Below are positions 35,541-48,521 of a stretch of DNA of 64,000 bases, one piece after another. Location of the stretch: assembly GCF_040712315.1 (NCBI RefSeq), contig NC_134023.1:60222757-60286756 (forward strand). Reading direction: 5' to 3'. The position numbers were made by a program, and so were the translations under genes. The notes under the pieces were generated by a model that saw only the letters and a program-made list of their open reading frames with translations, had not been told where the DNA came from and did no database searches. How positions within the stretch are numbered: the first letter of the stretch is position 1; every line of letters starts with the position of its first letter. This DNA is from Castanea sativa (lineage: Eukaryota > Streptophyta > Magnoliopsida > Fagales > Fagaceae).

Positions 35541-35991
35541 TCCCACTTATTCTAGAAAGGAAGTTTGGTTATGTCCCAAGTTAAATTCTAAGTTGAGTTT
35601 CTAATTGGATATAGTTGTTTTGCATATGTTTAGTTAGTGGGTCCTAGTTTGCAAAATATAAGCTGAGTATGTGTGCTTTCGTTTAAAGTCATGACAAGTT
35701 AAAATATTGCAAGTGGTGTAAATTGTTCCATTCTTTCATTTTTATGCTGATAAGCATTATTATACTAGAAAATTACAAGGTAAACGAAAATCAAACCAAA
35801 CAGTTTATCATTAATTTCTGTCAACATACATACAAAGTCAAAATTCAACAACTTGTTACACAATAAAAAGATAAGTCCTGAATAGCCTAGATTCTAAGCC
35901 TATGAAGGGGGGTTCTGGTCAGAAGCGCTGCTAGCTTCTGTGCTTTTTAGCTCCATTTCAAAGGAGGGTTGGACTTGTTTCCCCTTGTCTA

Positions 35992-38446
35992 CTACCGTTG
36001 GTGGAGGGACATTAGCCTCGGTGCTTTAGCTCGTAGCCTCCTCAACACCTTTACCTGCTCCTTCTCTTTATTGGAACTTGTAGGTTCTGTAGGAATAGGA
36101 GTGGGCTTTGGGATCCTAGGAGGGAGCATAGAAGGTGCTTTCTCAGGGGTAGGGGTGACAAAAGGAAGCTCTTCTATCTCCTGGATGTTTAGGGGAAGCC
36201 AAACGTTTTCAGGCTTCCTCAACTTCCAAGTTGAGGGAATCCCTACCACGTTTAAGGCTTCCTCCCAAACTTGCTGGTAGTACTCTCGGCACAGCCCAGC
36301 GAATGCCTCTGTCAACTGGTTCTCTGTCGCCTCTACCCCTTCCTTATAGGCAGCCTTCTTCGCGGCCTCCATGGAGTCCTTGAAGGAACGAGCCTCGCCC
36401 TTCATCCTGGCTAGCTCTTTTTTTAGGTCAAAGTGTTCCTCTTGAGCTTTGGATAACTCTTCATCCCTTTGGCGAAGAATCTTGCGCTGCCCCTCCACGT
36501 AGGTTCTCATCGTCCTCAGGCTGGCCTCGGCACCATCCTTTTTCCCTTTTTAGCTCCGCCAGCTACGTGGTGAGCTTTTCATTTTGAGCGAGGGCCTGGC
36601 CTAGGGACTTTTCGGTCTCCAACCGAAGCTCCAGTTCGAGCCCAACCTTCTTCTGAGAATCCTCCACCCACTTCTCAGCAGCAAAGACTTCCTGGATGGC
36701 CTGTGACGAAATGTCAAAATATCAAATGCATAAAAATGTCTCCTACAATAAGGTGCGATAAAAAATAAGGCGAAGATAAGATTTAAATGCTTACCAAGGC
36801 CAGGTCCCTTTTTAGAGAAAGGAACAGATGGAGCTGGTTCATCTTATCCAAGGCTTCCATGTCCTTGAACAGCAGAAGGGGACGTTCCAAGGCATCGGCC
36901 AGGTGGAGAGCATGGCCTTGTTGGAATGCCCTGATGTTGGATTGGGAAGAGATCGATGCCCCGTCCAGCATAAGCTTAGGAGCCCAGTTAGCCGATGCAC
37001 GACGCACCTCGGCAAGGTCCTTGTTCTCCCCGCTTTCTACCGAAGAGGCTCATCCCTTGCCCTTGTTAGGCTTCTGTTGTTGTTTTTGTTGTTGTTTCAG
37101 CTTCTTCTGCCTCTCCCACTCTGCCTCCTCGGCCTCACCCTTCCTTTTCTTTTTGGGCTCCGCGACAGGAGGCTTAGGATCAGAGGGAGGAGGGGGTGGG
37201 GGCAAGGACGGAGGGACTTGCGACCCACTTGCTCCCTTTTTAGCGACTCTCTCGCCCCTCTTGTGCATAAGTCCCTTCAGGGCGTCCATCTCTTCTTCTT
37301 CGAAGCTGGAGTCAGGGCGGGCAACTACTAAACCTGCTATCCCAGAAGTCTCAGCGGGCTCATCCTCCTCGTCCGAGAGAATGACAAACAGGTTTCCACG
37401 AGGCCTTTCAATGTCCTCAAGTTGAAATTGGTCTATCTCCTCGTCCAACGAGTGTGGCAAGGACGCTTGCTCTTCTTGGGCGGCGGTCGTCTGGGAGTGC
37501 GCCGAAAGAGGGATTGCCATGATAGGGCGCGTGTACAGGATGGTGGTGGGATCGTCAGGAAGATCGCGGGTGGAAAGGAAGCCTCGTCTTGCCACGTCTA
37601 TCCTCCTACGTCACTTGTCTCCCGCGATGATTGCGTTTTCAATCTCTTGGAAGTCCGAGGATATAGGGTCGTATCCCAATATTAAGTGTGCAACTCTCAC
37701 TTGCAAATCTTCACTCGCGAAGACTTCTGAGCGAAGGACGTGATTTGAGTCGGTAACATTGCAGAGGCTCAAGCGTGGGCATACATGTTGTTTTTTTGTA
37801 AGAAGAGACACCCGAGGAGGCAAACATGGTCAGTTTAGTAATAAACATAAAGACCAGAAGCAATAGCGTGCAATAAGAATTAAATCAGTAAAGATGGCGG
37901 GATTGAATCAAGGGTTAAGGAATTTAACTCCTAAGGAGTCACATCTGGATCTCCCCATACGACTGGGCAATGAGGGCCGTCATGCCAGTTTCCTGAGGCG
38001 ATAAGGTAGTCCTCCTTCATGCCTTTGTTGGATTTAGGCAGACAGGAGATCAGTCTGACTACGCTAGACCGTGATTTAATTTAATATCTTACGTTTTTGA
38101 GTTTGTGGCAATCATACATAAAGGCAACGTCGTGTCATGTGAGGTTTAGACCCATTTGCTCGTTCAGATCATCGACACTACCTAAGACCCTAAACACGTT
38201 AGGTGCGCACTGGTCTGGACATAACCTATGGTTGCGAAGGTATTCACTAGTCACATTCCTCATAGGGAGAGTCATTCCACCTTCTATGAAGGCAATCATT
38301 GGGATGATGACTTCTCCGTCTCTCCTGGCACTACCTACAACTTCTATTGGACAGTATCTCAAGCCTACGTCATTGGGAATGTGGTACTTGGCCCTAAACC
38401 TTTCCATACCGGCATCAGAATCAACTAGACACTTAAATCTACCCAT
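35992..38446 (-). pseudogene. Antisense extra ORF of the gypsy element, at least three exons, broken
   Basis: The strand is opposite to pol. The first exon starts at the ATG at 38446: GRFKCLVDSDAGMERF, then GLRYCPIEVVGSARRDG and LGSVDDLNEQMGLNLT. A TGA at 38137-38135 interrupts it, but the same frame runs on as HDVAFMYDCHKLKN and LIASGNWHDGPHCPV to about 37940. A middle exon (about 37800-36795) has RLSLCNVTDSNHVLRSE, an acidic and proline part, a KKRK basic run and LHLADALERPLLLF, with TGA stops at 37611 and 37050. A clean intron at 36794-36701 (donor TTG/GTAAGC, acceptor CACAG/GCC) leads to a coiled-coil exon (36700-35992: EELSKAQEEHFDLKKELA). Tat-lineage elements are known to carry antisense extra ORFs here, of unknown function. 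The frames seen on the plus strand at 36787-37425 are shadows. Confidence 0.75.
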
Positions 38447-38945
38447 TTGAAAAAATGATAAAGAGAGTTTAAGAAGAGAGGAAGTTTAGATGGAAGTCGA
38501 GGACAGAAACCGAGAACGAATGAGTAAAGAAAAGCAAAAACTTACTGGAGTTGATTAGACGAGTCTTCACGAGTTTCTGGAGAGAAAAGGCTATAATTGA
38601 TACTTTGATATGATTGATTTTTGAAGAAATGAATGAGGGCGCGGGTTCCTAAGCGTTTTGACGTGCAGGAGGCAACCTCGAAATTAAATTTGTATTGCTC
38701 GAATTTTCAGGGGCCAACCTGGACCGTTGGATGTTCATCTTACCATTGAACGTGGGGAACTGGATGTAACTTGCGGTCATAAATGCGTGCATTTCGGGTT
38801 TTGAAGCGTCAGAAGCGTTTTTCAGGGAACGAAAAGACCCATACATGCGTGGCGATATACAAAGCGTGTAGGATGTATTCTGGTCGGATCAAAACTTTAT
38901 TTCACTTCTCGAATAGGTGGGAAAAATAAAGTTTTTAGGGGCTAT

Positions 38946-39717
38946 TGTGAGGGTTAAGATTTTCCGAACAAACATTTAGGCCTTGGGCTTTATTGGCAGG
39001 TGCCAGTTTGTTTTTGATTAAAGGCCTCCAGGCCCACCGGTCAGTCTGCACTGCAAAGGTCCGAGGAGTTGTCCGAGGAGGAGTGTCTCCTCAGACAGGC
39101 CCGACGATGACCCTGGGACCTGCCAAGAAGGTTAAAGGCAGAATTCTGGAAAAACTAATGGGTAAAAAGGTGATCTGAGTACCCTCTAGACGCAAGGATG
39201 TGAGAGAAATATTTAAGGAAAAGGCTGTTACCTCCACATTAAAGACCCTGCATCTACCTCTCTGGCCGCATTAATGGGAAAATGACCTTTGAACAGTAGA
39301 ATTCAACCTTTCTGCTATTATTTAAAAACTTCAAGAAGGTGGTGGATGGGACAAGTATCTAAGAAAAGGATTTGTGTGATACGTGGATGAAAGAAGGAAG
39401 AAGAAGAAGTATTTAAGAAGACAAGAGAGGAACGAATAAGGGGGGGCCCTGCAAGAAGCGAAAAAAGAACTAAGAACTGTAATCTTTGGCATAGAAAGAG
39501 AAGTATTATACAAATTGTACTCGGCTTACGTCCGAGGAGTTTCCTTTGTCATATTCATTCGTCATTTGCGTAGATTGCAGCACTCTAGCCCGTTAATCAA
39601 GCTTCCAACATCCCTAACCTAGATTTCAAATCCACACTCTACAAATCTTATTGTCTAAGGCTCATTGGGCCTGAGCCCACGTTTGTCTTTGGGTCCGGGT
39701 ACAATTGTGCACTTACA
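38946..39717 (+). repeat. 3' LTR of the gypsy element
   Basis: 772 bases from TGTGAG to CTTACA, near-perfect inverted ends. It is preceded by a purine-rich stretch (GTTTTTAGGGGCTAT), a candidate polypurine tract, and followed by ATAAC, the likely target duplication. Copy A has ATAACCC at the same place without the element. No partner LTR exists on the left. Confidence 0.85.
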
Positions 39718-41087
39718 ATAACCCATCACCTCTTCCAAAACAAACTCTAACTAAACACATTTATTTTTTTCCCCCCTTAAAAAACACTAATGGCTTAGGA
39801 CATTTTAGCACGCTTCGTATACTGAATTTGATCGAATCCTTAATTTTTTATTTATTTTATTTATAGAGTTTCAACTTATGGTGTCCATTTTTGATGATTG
39901 TGTTCTTTTTCTTCAAATTAAAACATTAATCAGTTTTTGGTGTAAGCAGAAATTAACTTCAAATATCTTATTCAACCATCAACGACTTTACTAATTGAGC
40001 TAATTAGAACCCACATTGAATCCTTAATTAATTGCATTGTCATTAAGGTTTTTAATTTTTTTTTTTATAATTTTTTTTATAGTTAAAACATGAAATGAGA
40101 GATTTGAATTCTGAATATCTTTATTAAAAATAACAAAAAATTCAAATAAGAGGTGAATTTTGTTTTCATGGCATGGTGACCCAAATCTACGTGATGTTCA
40201 CAAAATAAGAAAATAATATAGACAGCATGATACTAATCATAATATTTTAGACTTAATTTCATCCCTAATCTATTGGGTTCTGTTTTTTTTTTCTTTTTTT
40301 TCATAACAAAGGGTTGAGCCATGTGGTACAGATCATACCTAAATCCAAAAGATTAGGAGGACAAGAGGGATTACAGAGATTTCTTTCTTTTCATTTTTTT
40401 TTCCTCTGCCTGAAAAGGGGCATTTGATAATGGAACAAAGTGGAGGAACCTTCCTATCTACCTCATTCAATATTTTCTAAAGCTTGTAACCCTGGTCAAT
40501 TTTAAAAGTCAAATATACCAAATGTCATGTTAACACCAATTTTTAGAATTTGTTGAAATAGTTGATTGTAAACCGTAAATAAAAAATTAAAAAAAATAAA
40601 AGTATCCATCACTCTTAGTGTACAACTTCACCAGATTGTGAAATTGTGTATAAAATGGACATGTCTTAGATTTATAGAAATAGTATGGGACATATATATT
40701 TATTTGGCTTTTATGTGTAAGAGTAATCTGACCTGCCATTGTCAGATTACATAGATCACCTTACTACCTATGAGAATGAATGAGGCAAGGTCCATAGCTG
40801 ACCTTTGTACAAGGGGTCGTGTTCTGTGCATGATGGATTGAAGGGTCTCGCAAGTCCCACATTGATTGTTCTACATTTTCATTGCCTACGATATTCCAAT
40901 CCATCGATATTCCAATTCATGAAAGAAATTTCCAACATAGCAGGAAAAATATCAATGTTGAAATTGATTATTATCCGTAAATAAGGGCGAAATTAGGAAT
41001 TTTTGCTGAGGACAACTACTATTTTTAAATACTATCTATTATAAAGGATTTTAAAAAATTCTTGAGAGGGCCATGGCCACTGCACCT

Positions 41088-42550
41088 TGATGAATTAATA
41101 ACATGTTTGTATCACATACAAAACATACGCAACGGAAAAACAACGGATCTACTTCACTCATAAATGTTAACATGCACTATGTAAGTTTCAGAATATAAGA
41201 ACAAAAGAGTATACCTTCGAGCAATGAATTTCAAAATCGAAGACTAGAAGCACTTGGGAACACTTTCAATCTTCACTCTAATTCCACTAACGCCCAAAAT
41301 GTGTGGTCTCTCAATCAGTTTTCAAAGGAAGAATGTCAAAGTGTCTAACACTTCTTACACACTACTTCACAATAGTGTTGTTATTTTTCACACCCAGAAA
41401 ATTCTGTATGTTTCTCCCTCTGTATTTAACTGATTATCTAATTGGGCTGGCCTTTTGGGCCTTTCCAATTGGGCTGGCCTTTTGGGCCTTTCCAATTGGG
41501 CTTAAGTGTGTGGCTTGGAGTGGGACCAAAAGGGACCAATAAGACACTAGCTCCAATGGGCCTTGGGCTTTTCTGTCAACTCTTGACAAGTCCAAAGTTA
41601 CCATTAATTATATTTAATACCACTATATAAATATAATTGCACTCTAGGCCTTATTAATAAATTATATTCCAAGACTTTATTGTACATACAATCCCTTCAT
41701 AAAATATTCATAATAATACAAAATCATGAATATAAACTGCCACTTTGTAGATTACTGCATCTTAATTTCTTGAGTACCCAGTTTAATCCTTTAAAATTAT
41801 TCATCATTTATTTATGAAATCTAATTCCATAAATATATATACTTTAGTAACTCCTTACTAAAGTTACTAAAGTGGTTATGCCCAACTCTCTGAATAACCA
41901 AACTCATTAAACTTATCTCAAGGGAATATCTTGTATCTTCGTTAAGAGACTATAAATTCCATCTTGAGAATATATGTTCCATCAACACTAAATGTGGTTG
42001 CCCAAAATACTGAGATTTTGACCGTTACTTTAGATCTCACTCTTGATATATCAAAGTAACCTACACCTCATGATCAGGTCCATTATTTTCTTAGGATTAA
42101 GAGTTCATGCAAATAGAAGTCGTGAGTTTATTATTCATTTGACAGTTGTTAGGAGAATATTAAATTTCACAGCGGTCCGATTTAATATGTCTTAACTCTT
42201 AAAACATATCAACATACCAACTAGAAATCTCTATTTCCATGATCAAGACAAATCATCTTAGTTGATATGTTATAGTCTTCGCAGATGAAATACCCAATTT
42301 TATCACCGACTACGAACTAAAATTCTGAGTTTACAAAGAACTTTTGATTTATATCTTTTGTGACTAAATCACATAAATCACATACTATGCATCTCATGAA
42401 CTATATGACAATGTTCCAATATTCATGTTACCATTATTTTAGATAATAATAAAATAACTTTATTAAACACAACATTAAGCCATGCATAATGTCATACATA
42501 ATAACATATATAGCATTATACAATAGGATTTAAGGGCACACATCCTAACA
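41088..42550 (-). repeat. Copia 3' LTR
   Basis: 1463 bases. On the minus strand it starts TGTTAGGATGTG and ends TTAATTCATCA. It differs from the other LTR at roughly one base in ten over the first 200 bases by eye. It also carries a 26-base duplication (GGCTGGCCTTTTGGGCC, twice, 41442-41495) that the 5' LTR lacks. Confidence 0.9.
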
Positions 42551-42564
42551 ATCTCCTACTTGCC

Positions 42565-45500
42565 CTAAAGACTATTGTGCGCTAATTTAACTCCCATCTC
42601 CTCCAAATGTGACTCGAAAGTCCTTTGGGGCAAGATTTTGGTAAAGGGATCCGCTAGATTCTTTGCACCATCAATCTTTGCTACAACCACATCTCCTCGA
42701 GCAACAATGTCTCGAATGATGTGGTACTTTCTTTCTATGTGCTTTCCTTTCTTGTGATTTCTTGGATCCTTGGATTGTGCAACTGCTCTACTATTGTCGT
42801 AGAACAATGTAATAGGAACTTACTCAATTCTCACAACACCAAGATCAGAAAGGAATTTCTTCAGCCAAACAACCTCCTTTGCTGCTTCACAAGCAGCAAC
42901 ATATTCAACTTCCACGGTGGAGTCGGCAATACAAGATTGCTTAACACTCCTCCAACTTATGACCCCACCTCCCAAGGTAACTACACAACCCGACGTGGAT
43001 TTTTTGAAATCTAGATCCGACTGAAAATCTGAATCTGTATAACCAATGAGAATCAAATCATCACATCGGTAAACAAGCATATAATCCCTCGTTCTCCTTA
43101 GATATTTGAGAATATGGTTTACAGCTTGCCAATGTTTAGGTCCTGGATTTAATTGATATCAGCTGACCATGCCAACTGAATAACAAATATCCGGTCTAAT
43201 ACAAAGCATGGCATACATGAAACTTCCTACCGCATAAGTATAAGGAACTTGTCTCACCATATTTTTCTTTTTCTTGAGTCTTAGGCCTTTGGTCATCAAA
43301 CAGAGGAACTCCATGTCTAAAAGAAAGTAATCATTTCTTGGAGTTTTACATCCTAAACCATTCTAAAACCTTATCTATATATCCAGCTTGTGACAAGCCT
43401 AACATCTTATTCTTTCGATCTCGCTAAAGCTCGATCCCTAGAATATGGTTAGCTTCATCCAAGTCCTTCATATCAAATTGGCTTGATGACCAAAATTTAA
43501 CCGATAATATTACTCCTACATCATTTCCAATGAGTAGAATATCACCAACATAAAGCACTAGGAACATTACTACTTTGTCTCTTTGTCTTTTGTATACACA
43601 TGGTTCATCATGATTTTGTTCAAAACCAAATAACTTGATTGCTTGATAAAATCTGATGTTCCATGACCTAGATGCTGCTTAAATCCATAAATGGACATTT
43701 TCAACTTGCATAACATATGCTCTTGGTTCTTTGCTATGAAACCTTCCAGTTGCATCATATAGATTTCCTTTTCAAGATTGCCATTAAGAAATACAATCTT
43801 GACATCCATTTGCCAAATCTCATAATCATAATGAGCAGCAATGGATAAGAGAATTCTGATAGATTTAAGCATGGCTACTGGCAAAAAAGTTTCATCATAG
43901 TCAATGCCTTCTTTTTGTGTATACACTTTTGCCACTAGTCTTACCTTAAAGATTTCAACATTTCCATCTATCCCTCTCTTCCTCTTGTAAACCCATTTGC
44001 AATCAACAGGTTTAATTTCGGTAGGCGCCTTTACAAGATCTTAAACTTGATTGGAATACATTGAATCTAATTTAGATTTATAGCTTAGACCCAATGATGT
44101 GCATCTATATCATTTATTGCCTCCTCATAAGTGTAAGGATCCGATTCAGCCTCTTTTGAGATAGCTTCACAAGTTTCTTCCAAACCTATAAATCTTATAG
44201 GAGGCCAAATAATTCTCCCACTATGACGAGGCACCTGAGTACTAGACATCTCATGATTAGTATCTTGTGGTGTATCTAATACAGCCACATCATCCCTAGT
44301 TTCATTCCATTGGTTGTTCAATTACAGGTTCTTTCATTTCAGTCAAGACAACTCTACTTCTAGGAGTAAAATTATTCATATAGTCATTTCCAAGAATTTG
44401 ACATTTGTGCTAACAAACACTTTATTATCCTTATGACTATAGAATAAACCTCTAACAATTTCTTTTGGATACCCTACAAAAAATACCACTTCTGTTTTAG
44501 ACTGTAACTTGTCAGACTTTCATTTTAACACGTGTGCTAGACAACCCTAAAAAATGGAGATGTCTCATACTAGGCTTACGCCCATTCCACAACACTACAA
44601 GTGTTTTAGGAATAAACTTCGAATGTACTAAATTCATAAGATACATTGCAGTGCTTAAGGCATATCCCCAAAAGAAAATTGGTAGAGTCGAATAACTCAA
44701 CATCGATCTAACCATATCTAAAAGAGTCCTATTCCTTCTTTCTGCTACACCATTTTGTTGTGGAGTTCCAGGTGCAGTCAACTAGGATATAATCCCATTT
44801 TCAGCCAAGTAATCCTTGAAATCCCCAAGAAGGTATTCGCCACCTCGATCAGATCAAATGGCCTTTATACGTTTACCTAATTGATTCTCAATTTCAGCCC
44901 TAAACTCTTTGAACTTTTCATAAGCTTCGGACTTCCATTTTATTAGGTACACATAACCAAATCTAGAGTAATCATCAGTGAAAGTAATAAAATACTCATA
45001 GCTACCTCTTGCTTGGATTGACAAAGGACTACATACATCTGAATGTACTAGTTCTGGAAAATCTTGGGCTCTTCTACCTTTTGCATTAAAAGGTCATTTG
45101 TTCATTTTACCTACCAAACAAGATTCGCATACTGGAAAACCATCAAAGTCCATGGGCCCTAAGAGTCCATCTTTGATAAGTCTTTGAATTCTGTTCGAAT
45201 TAATATGACCCAAATGCAAGTGTCAAAGATATGCTTCACTAGTAGAAAGAAATTTTCTCTTTAATGATTTCACATGTGAATTATTATTTAATTCAGAATT
45301 ATATAATTCATGCTTATCAGGAGTTAAAATATAAAGACCATCTACAATATTTCCAGAATAGATAAATATTTTACCCTTCTTTATTACAACATTATCTTTA
45401 AGGATAACACAATATCTATCTTTACCTAAATAAGTTGCAGAAATTAAATTCCTACAAACATTAGGTACATAAAGACAGTCTTTCAATGTTAAAACCATAG

Positions 45501-46578
45501 ACTCAAAGCACAAATTAAGAACACCAACAGGTATAACTGGAATTCTGCTCCCATCAGTCAAAGTAAGAAACAATTCCCCTTCAATTAGCTTTCTAGTCTC
45601 CTGAAACCCCTGCAAAAAATTGCAGATATGATTAGTACAACCTAAATCCACACACTAGGAATCCGTGGGATTTTGCACCAAACATATTTCAAGAAGAAAG
45701 GAACTTTTCATACCATTATTCTTGGTAACTTTGAATTTTGGACAATTCCTCTTCAAATGTCCTTTTTCACCACAATGGAAACACTTTCCTTTAATCTTCT
45801 TTCCTTTGTCGGCAACCCCTAAGGAAATTTGCTTACCATCCTGCTTAGTGAAGTCCTTCTTCTTAGTGAAGTCCTTCTTTTTTTTTTTTTTCTTCTTCTT
45901 CTTCTTCTTCTTACCCTTGCCTTTCGACTTAGGTTAAGAAGTAGAAGCTTCCCCCACATGAGCTTCAACACTAGAAGTACCAAGGATGCCTTCCGCCGCC
46001 ACTAACTCATTCATTAATTCAGACAAAGAATAAATCTTTTTGTTCATGTTATAATTAAGTCTGAATTCCTTAAATGATTCCGGTAGTGACTGGAATATCA
46101 TATCCACTTAGAATTCTCCATCAATGTCGATACCTAAAACCTCCAATGTATTCAGATTAGAGATCATTGTAAGACAATGTTCCCTCACTAAACTACCTTC
46201 AGTCATTTTGGTATTATAAATTTGCCTCATGGTTTCTTACCTTGCAGAATGGCCATGCTCACCAAACATCTCCTTCAAACTTAGCATAATGTTTGAAGCT
46301 AGTTTTTACATCCTGCATTTGATGTTGTAGAACATTTGAGATAGATGCTAGGATATAGCACTAGGCCATCTCATTAGATTTCTACCAACGATCATATCAC
46401 TGTTTTTCTTCAAGAGGAGCATCTAACGAAGGAAAGGTAGGACATGATTGAGTAAGCACATATTTATGCTCTTCAGTAGTTAAAACAATGTCCAAATTTA
46501 TTTTCTAGTCAACATAGTTGGATCCAGTCAGTTTGTTTTGATTAAGAATAGCAATAAGTGGGCTAAATGATGCCATGA
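42565..46578 (-). pseudogene. Copia gag-pol (broken)
   Basis: On the minus strand, gag begins ATG at about 46575 (MASFSPLIAILNQNKLTGSN) and has a CFHCGEKGHLKRNC zinc knuckle near 45790-45750. Protease has DLGCTNHICN (45651). The integrase finger lies in LGHINSNRIQRL, and its core in HSDVCSPL, FTDDYSRFGY and PGTPQQNGVAERRN. RT has DVKIVFLNGNLEKEIYM (43815) and LYVGDILL near 43550; the second Asp of the usual YVDD is Gly here. RNase H has GYTDSDFQSD and ends near 42565. Stops and frameshifts are spread throughout. A lysine-coding GAA/AAG tract at about 45872-45912 sits just upstream of protease. An active form would copy and insert the element. Confidence 0.88.
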
Positions 46579-47269
46579 TAAAATCTAAACACAATAGACA
46601 TGAATATAATAAGTAAACTAGACATTATCAATTTAGTATATAAAACCTTAATAAAACCATAACATAATATATATGCAATAACAACTCAATCCCATATGCA
46701 ATATCCCTCAGCATAGATTGAACATTGAATACTATGATTGATTGAGAACTATTCTCATTATTAGTGCTATCATGATAGCTCTTATCAAACACTAATAATA
46801 TGTCATTTTAAATTTAGCCTCTAAGTAATAATAATAAGAACTCAGCATAGAGGACACTATAATACTTAGTTTAGTGTATACCATTGTCTAGAATCATGTG
46901 TAGCCACATTTCATCCCTTTAACAGGCTTATTTTGTAGTACCATGATAAAAACACCCTCCGCATGAAATGCAAAACTCGAAGCTAAAACTAGTTGTTTGA
47001 TCAAACCACTATAAACTAGGAAATTCAATTTTGTAAGACCATAAAATAAATACTCTCCGCATGGAATGCTAAGCTTGAGGCAAAGATAAAGTATATGTTT
47101 CACATTACTATGAACCAACAATAAAGGCCATGAGATCCAACCCTTGTATCTCTCTCCCACTAGATGTTTTAAAATAAAGGTTTTTAATTTAAAACATGCG
47201 GAAATAAATTACACATAGCCTTGCACTTTATATAGGTAAAAAACACTTTAAGAAATTTTCGATCCTCAG

Positions 47270-47437
47270 TCCTCGATCGATCGAGAATGTACCTCGATTT
47301 ATTGAGAAAAGTTATGGCTGCTCGATCGATCGAGACAAATTCCGCGAAGCTTGATTGATGCTCAATAGATCCTCGATCGGTCGAGAAAACTTTTGCTAGC
47401 TTAATCGATGCTCGACAGATTCTCGATCGATCGAGCG
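47270..47437. repeat. ~50-bp repeat with palindrome CTCGATCGATCGAG, four units
   Basis: CTCGATCGATCGAG lies at 47272-47285, 47321-47334, 47372-47385 (one change) and 47422-47435, spaced 49-51 bases. Weaker half-sites (CTCGATTTATTGAG, GCTCGACAG) lie midway. It is in the leader between primer-binding site and gag. The 118-codon frame across it (47184-47540) is not a gene. Confidence 0.9.
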
Positions 47438-47759
47438 TCGCGAATTTCAAAATTTTCAGAATTTTTCTAAGACAGTTTTTAAACGTTTTCATGAACAAAA
47501 CAACCATCATATGAACATAATGGATAGAAATTGATATCAAAACTGAATTTCGTTGATGCTATAGCCTTAAAGTTTAATTTAACATACTTAAACTCAAAAT
47601 TAAACAACATCATAATATCAATATTAGTTTTTATCAAACAATAATTTCAACAATCATGCAGAAAACTAATTTCTAACAACATGAAACTATTGTCAACAAT
47701 TCCAAAACTCAAAAAGCATGTTATATAGATATGAAAAAGAAGACCGCTCTGATACCATT

Positions 47760-48472
47760 TGATGGATTAAGAACATGTTTGTATCACATACAAAACATAC
47801 ACAGTGGAAAAACAACAGATCTACTTCATTCATAATTGTTAATGTACACTATGTAAGTTTCAAAATATAAGAACAAGAGAGTGTACCTTGGAGCTGTGAA
47901 TTTCAAAACCGAAGATCAGAAGCACTTGGGAACACTTTTAATCTTCACTCCAATTCCACTAACACCCAAGATGTGTGGTCTCTCAATCAGTTTTCAAAGG
48001 GAGAATGTCAAAGTGTCTAACACTTCTTACACACCACTTCACAATAGTGTTGTTATTTTTCACACCCAGAAAATTCTGTATGTTTCTCCTTTGTATCTAA
48101 CTGATTATCTACTTGGACTGGCCTTTTGGGCCTTTCCAATTAGGCTTAAGTGTGTGGCTTGGAGTGGGACCAAAAGGGACCAATAAGACACTAGCTCCAA
48201 TGGGCCTTGCGCTTTTTTGTCAACTCTTAACAAGTACAAAGTTACCATTAATTATATTTAATACCACTATATAAATATAATTGCACTCTAAGCCTTATTA
48301 GTAAATTATATCCCAAAATTTTATTGTACATGCAACTCATTCATAAAATATTCGTAGTAATACAAAGTCATGAATGTAGACTTCTACTTTGTAGATTACT
48401 ACATCTTAATTTCTTGAGTACCCAGATTAATCCTTTAAAATTATTCATCATATATTTATGAAATCCAATTCC

Positions 48473-48521
<49 letters not shown>

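Larger units (their letters stand above)
30719..39717 (+). mobile_element. Tat-type Ty3/gypsy retrotransposon, 5'-truncated
   Basis: Order on the plus strand: C-terminal gag, aspartic protease, RT, RNase H, integrase, a 151-bp tandem repeat, an antisense extra ORF, then the 3' LTR. This order (protease-RT-RH-INT, an extra RNase H-like domain before integrase, no chromodomain, tandem repeats and an antisense ORF in the tail) fits the Tat lineage. The 5' LTR, leader and N-terminal gag are missing. The left edge joins receptor-kinase DNA in mid-exon; the right edge is followed by ATAACCC, equal to 1127 of copy A, as expected at a target site. Stops in every part make it inactive. Confidence 0.88.

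Noticed and set aside
36787..37425. Plus-strand frames of 212 and 167 codons as genes
   Set aside because: They are shadows of the antisense ORF of the gypsy element, whose minus-strand text has domain-like and coiled-coil composition with a GT-AG intron.
47184..47540. 118-codon frame in the copia leader
   Set aside because: It lies in the untranslated leader and its repeated residues come from the 50-base palindromic repeat.
47745..47757. A tRNA gene near TGGTATCAGAGC
   Set aside because: It is only the 12-base primer-binding site complementary to tRNA-Met; no cloverleaf follows.
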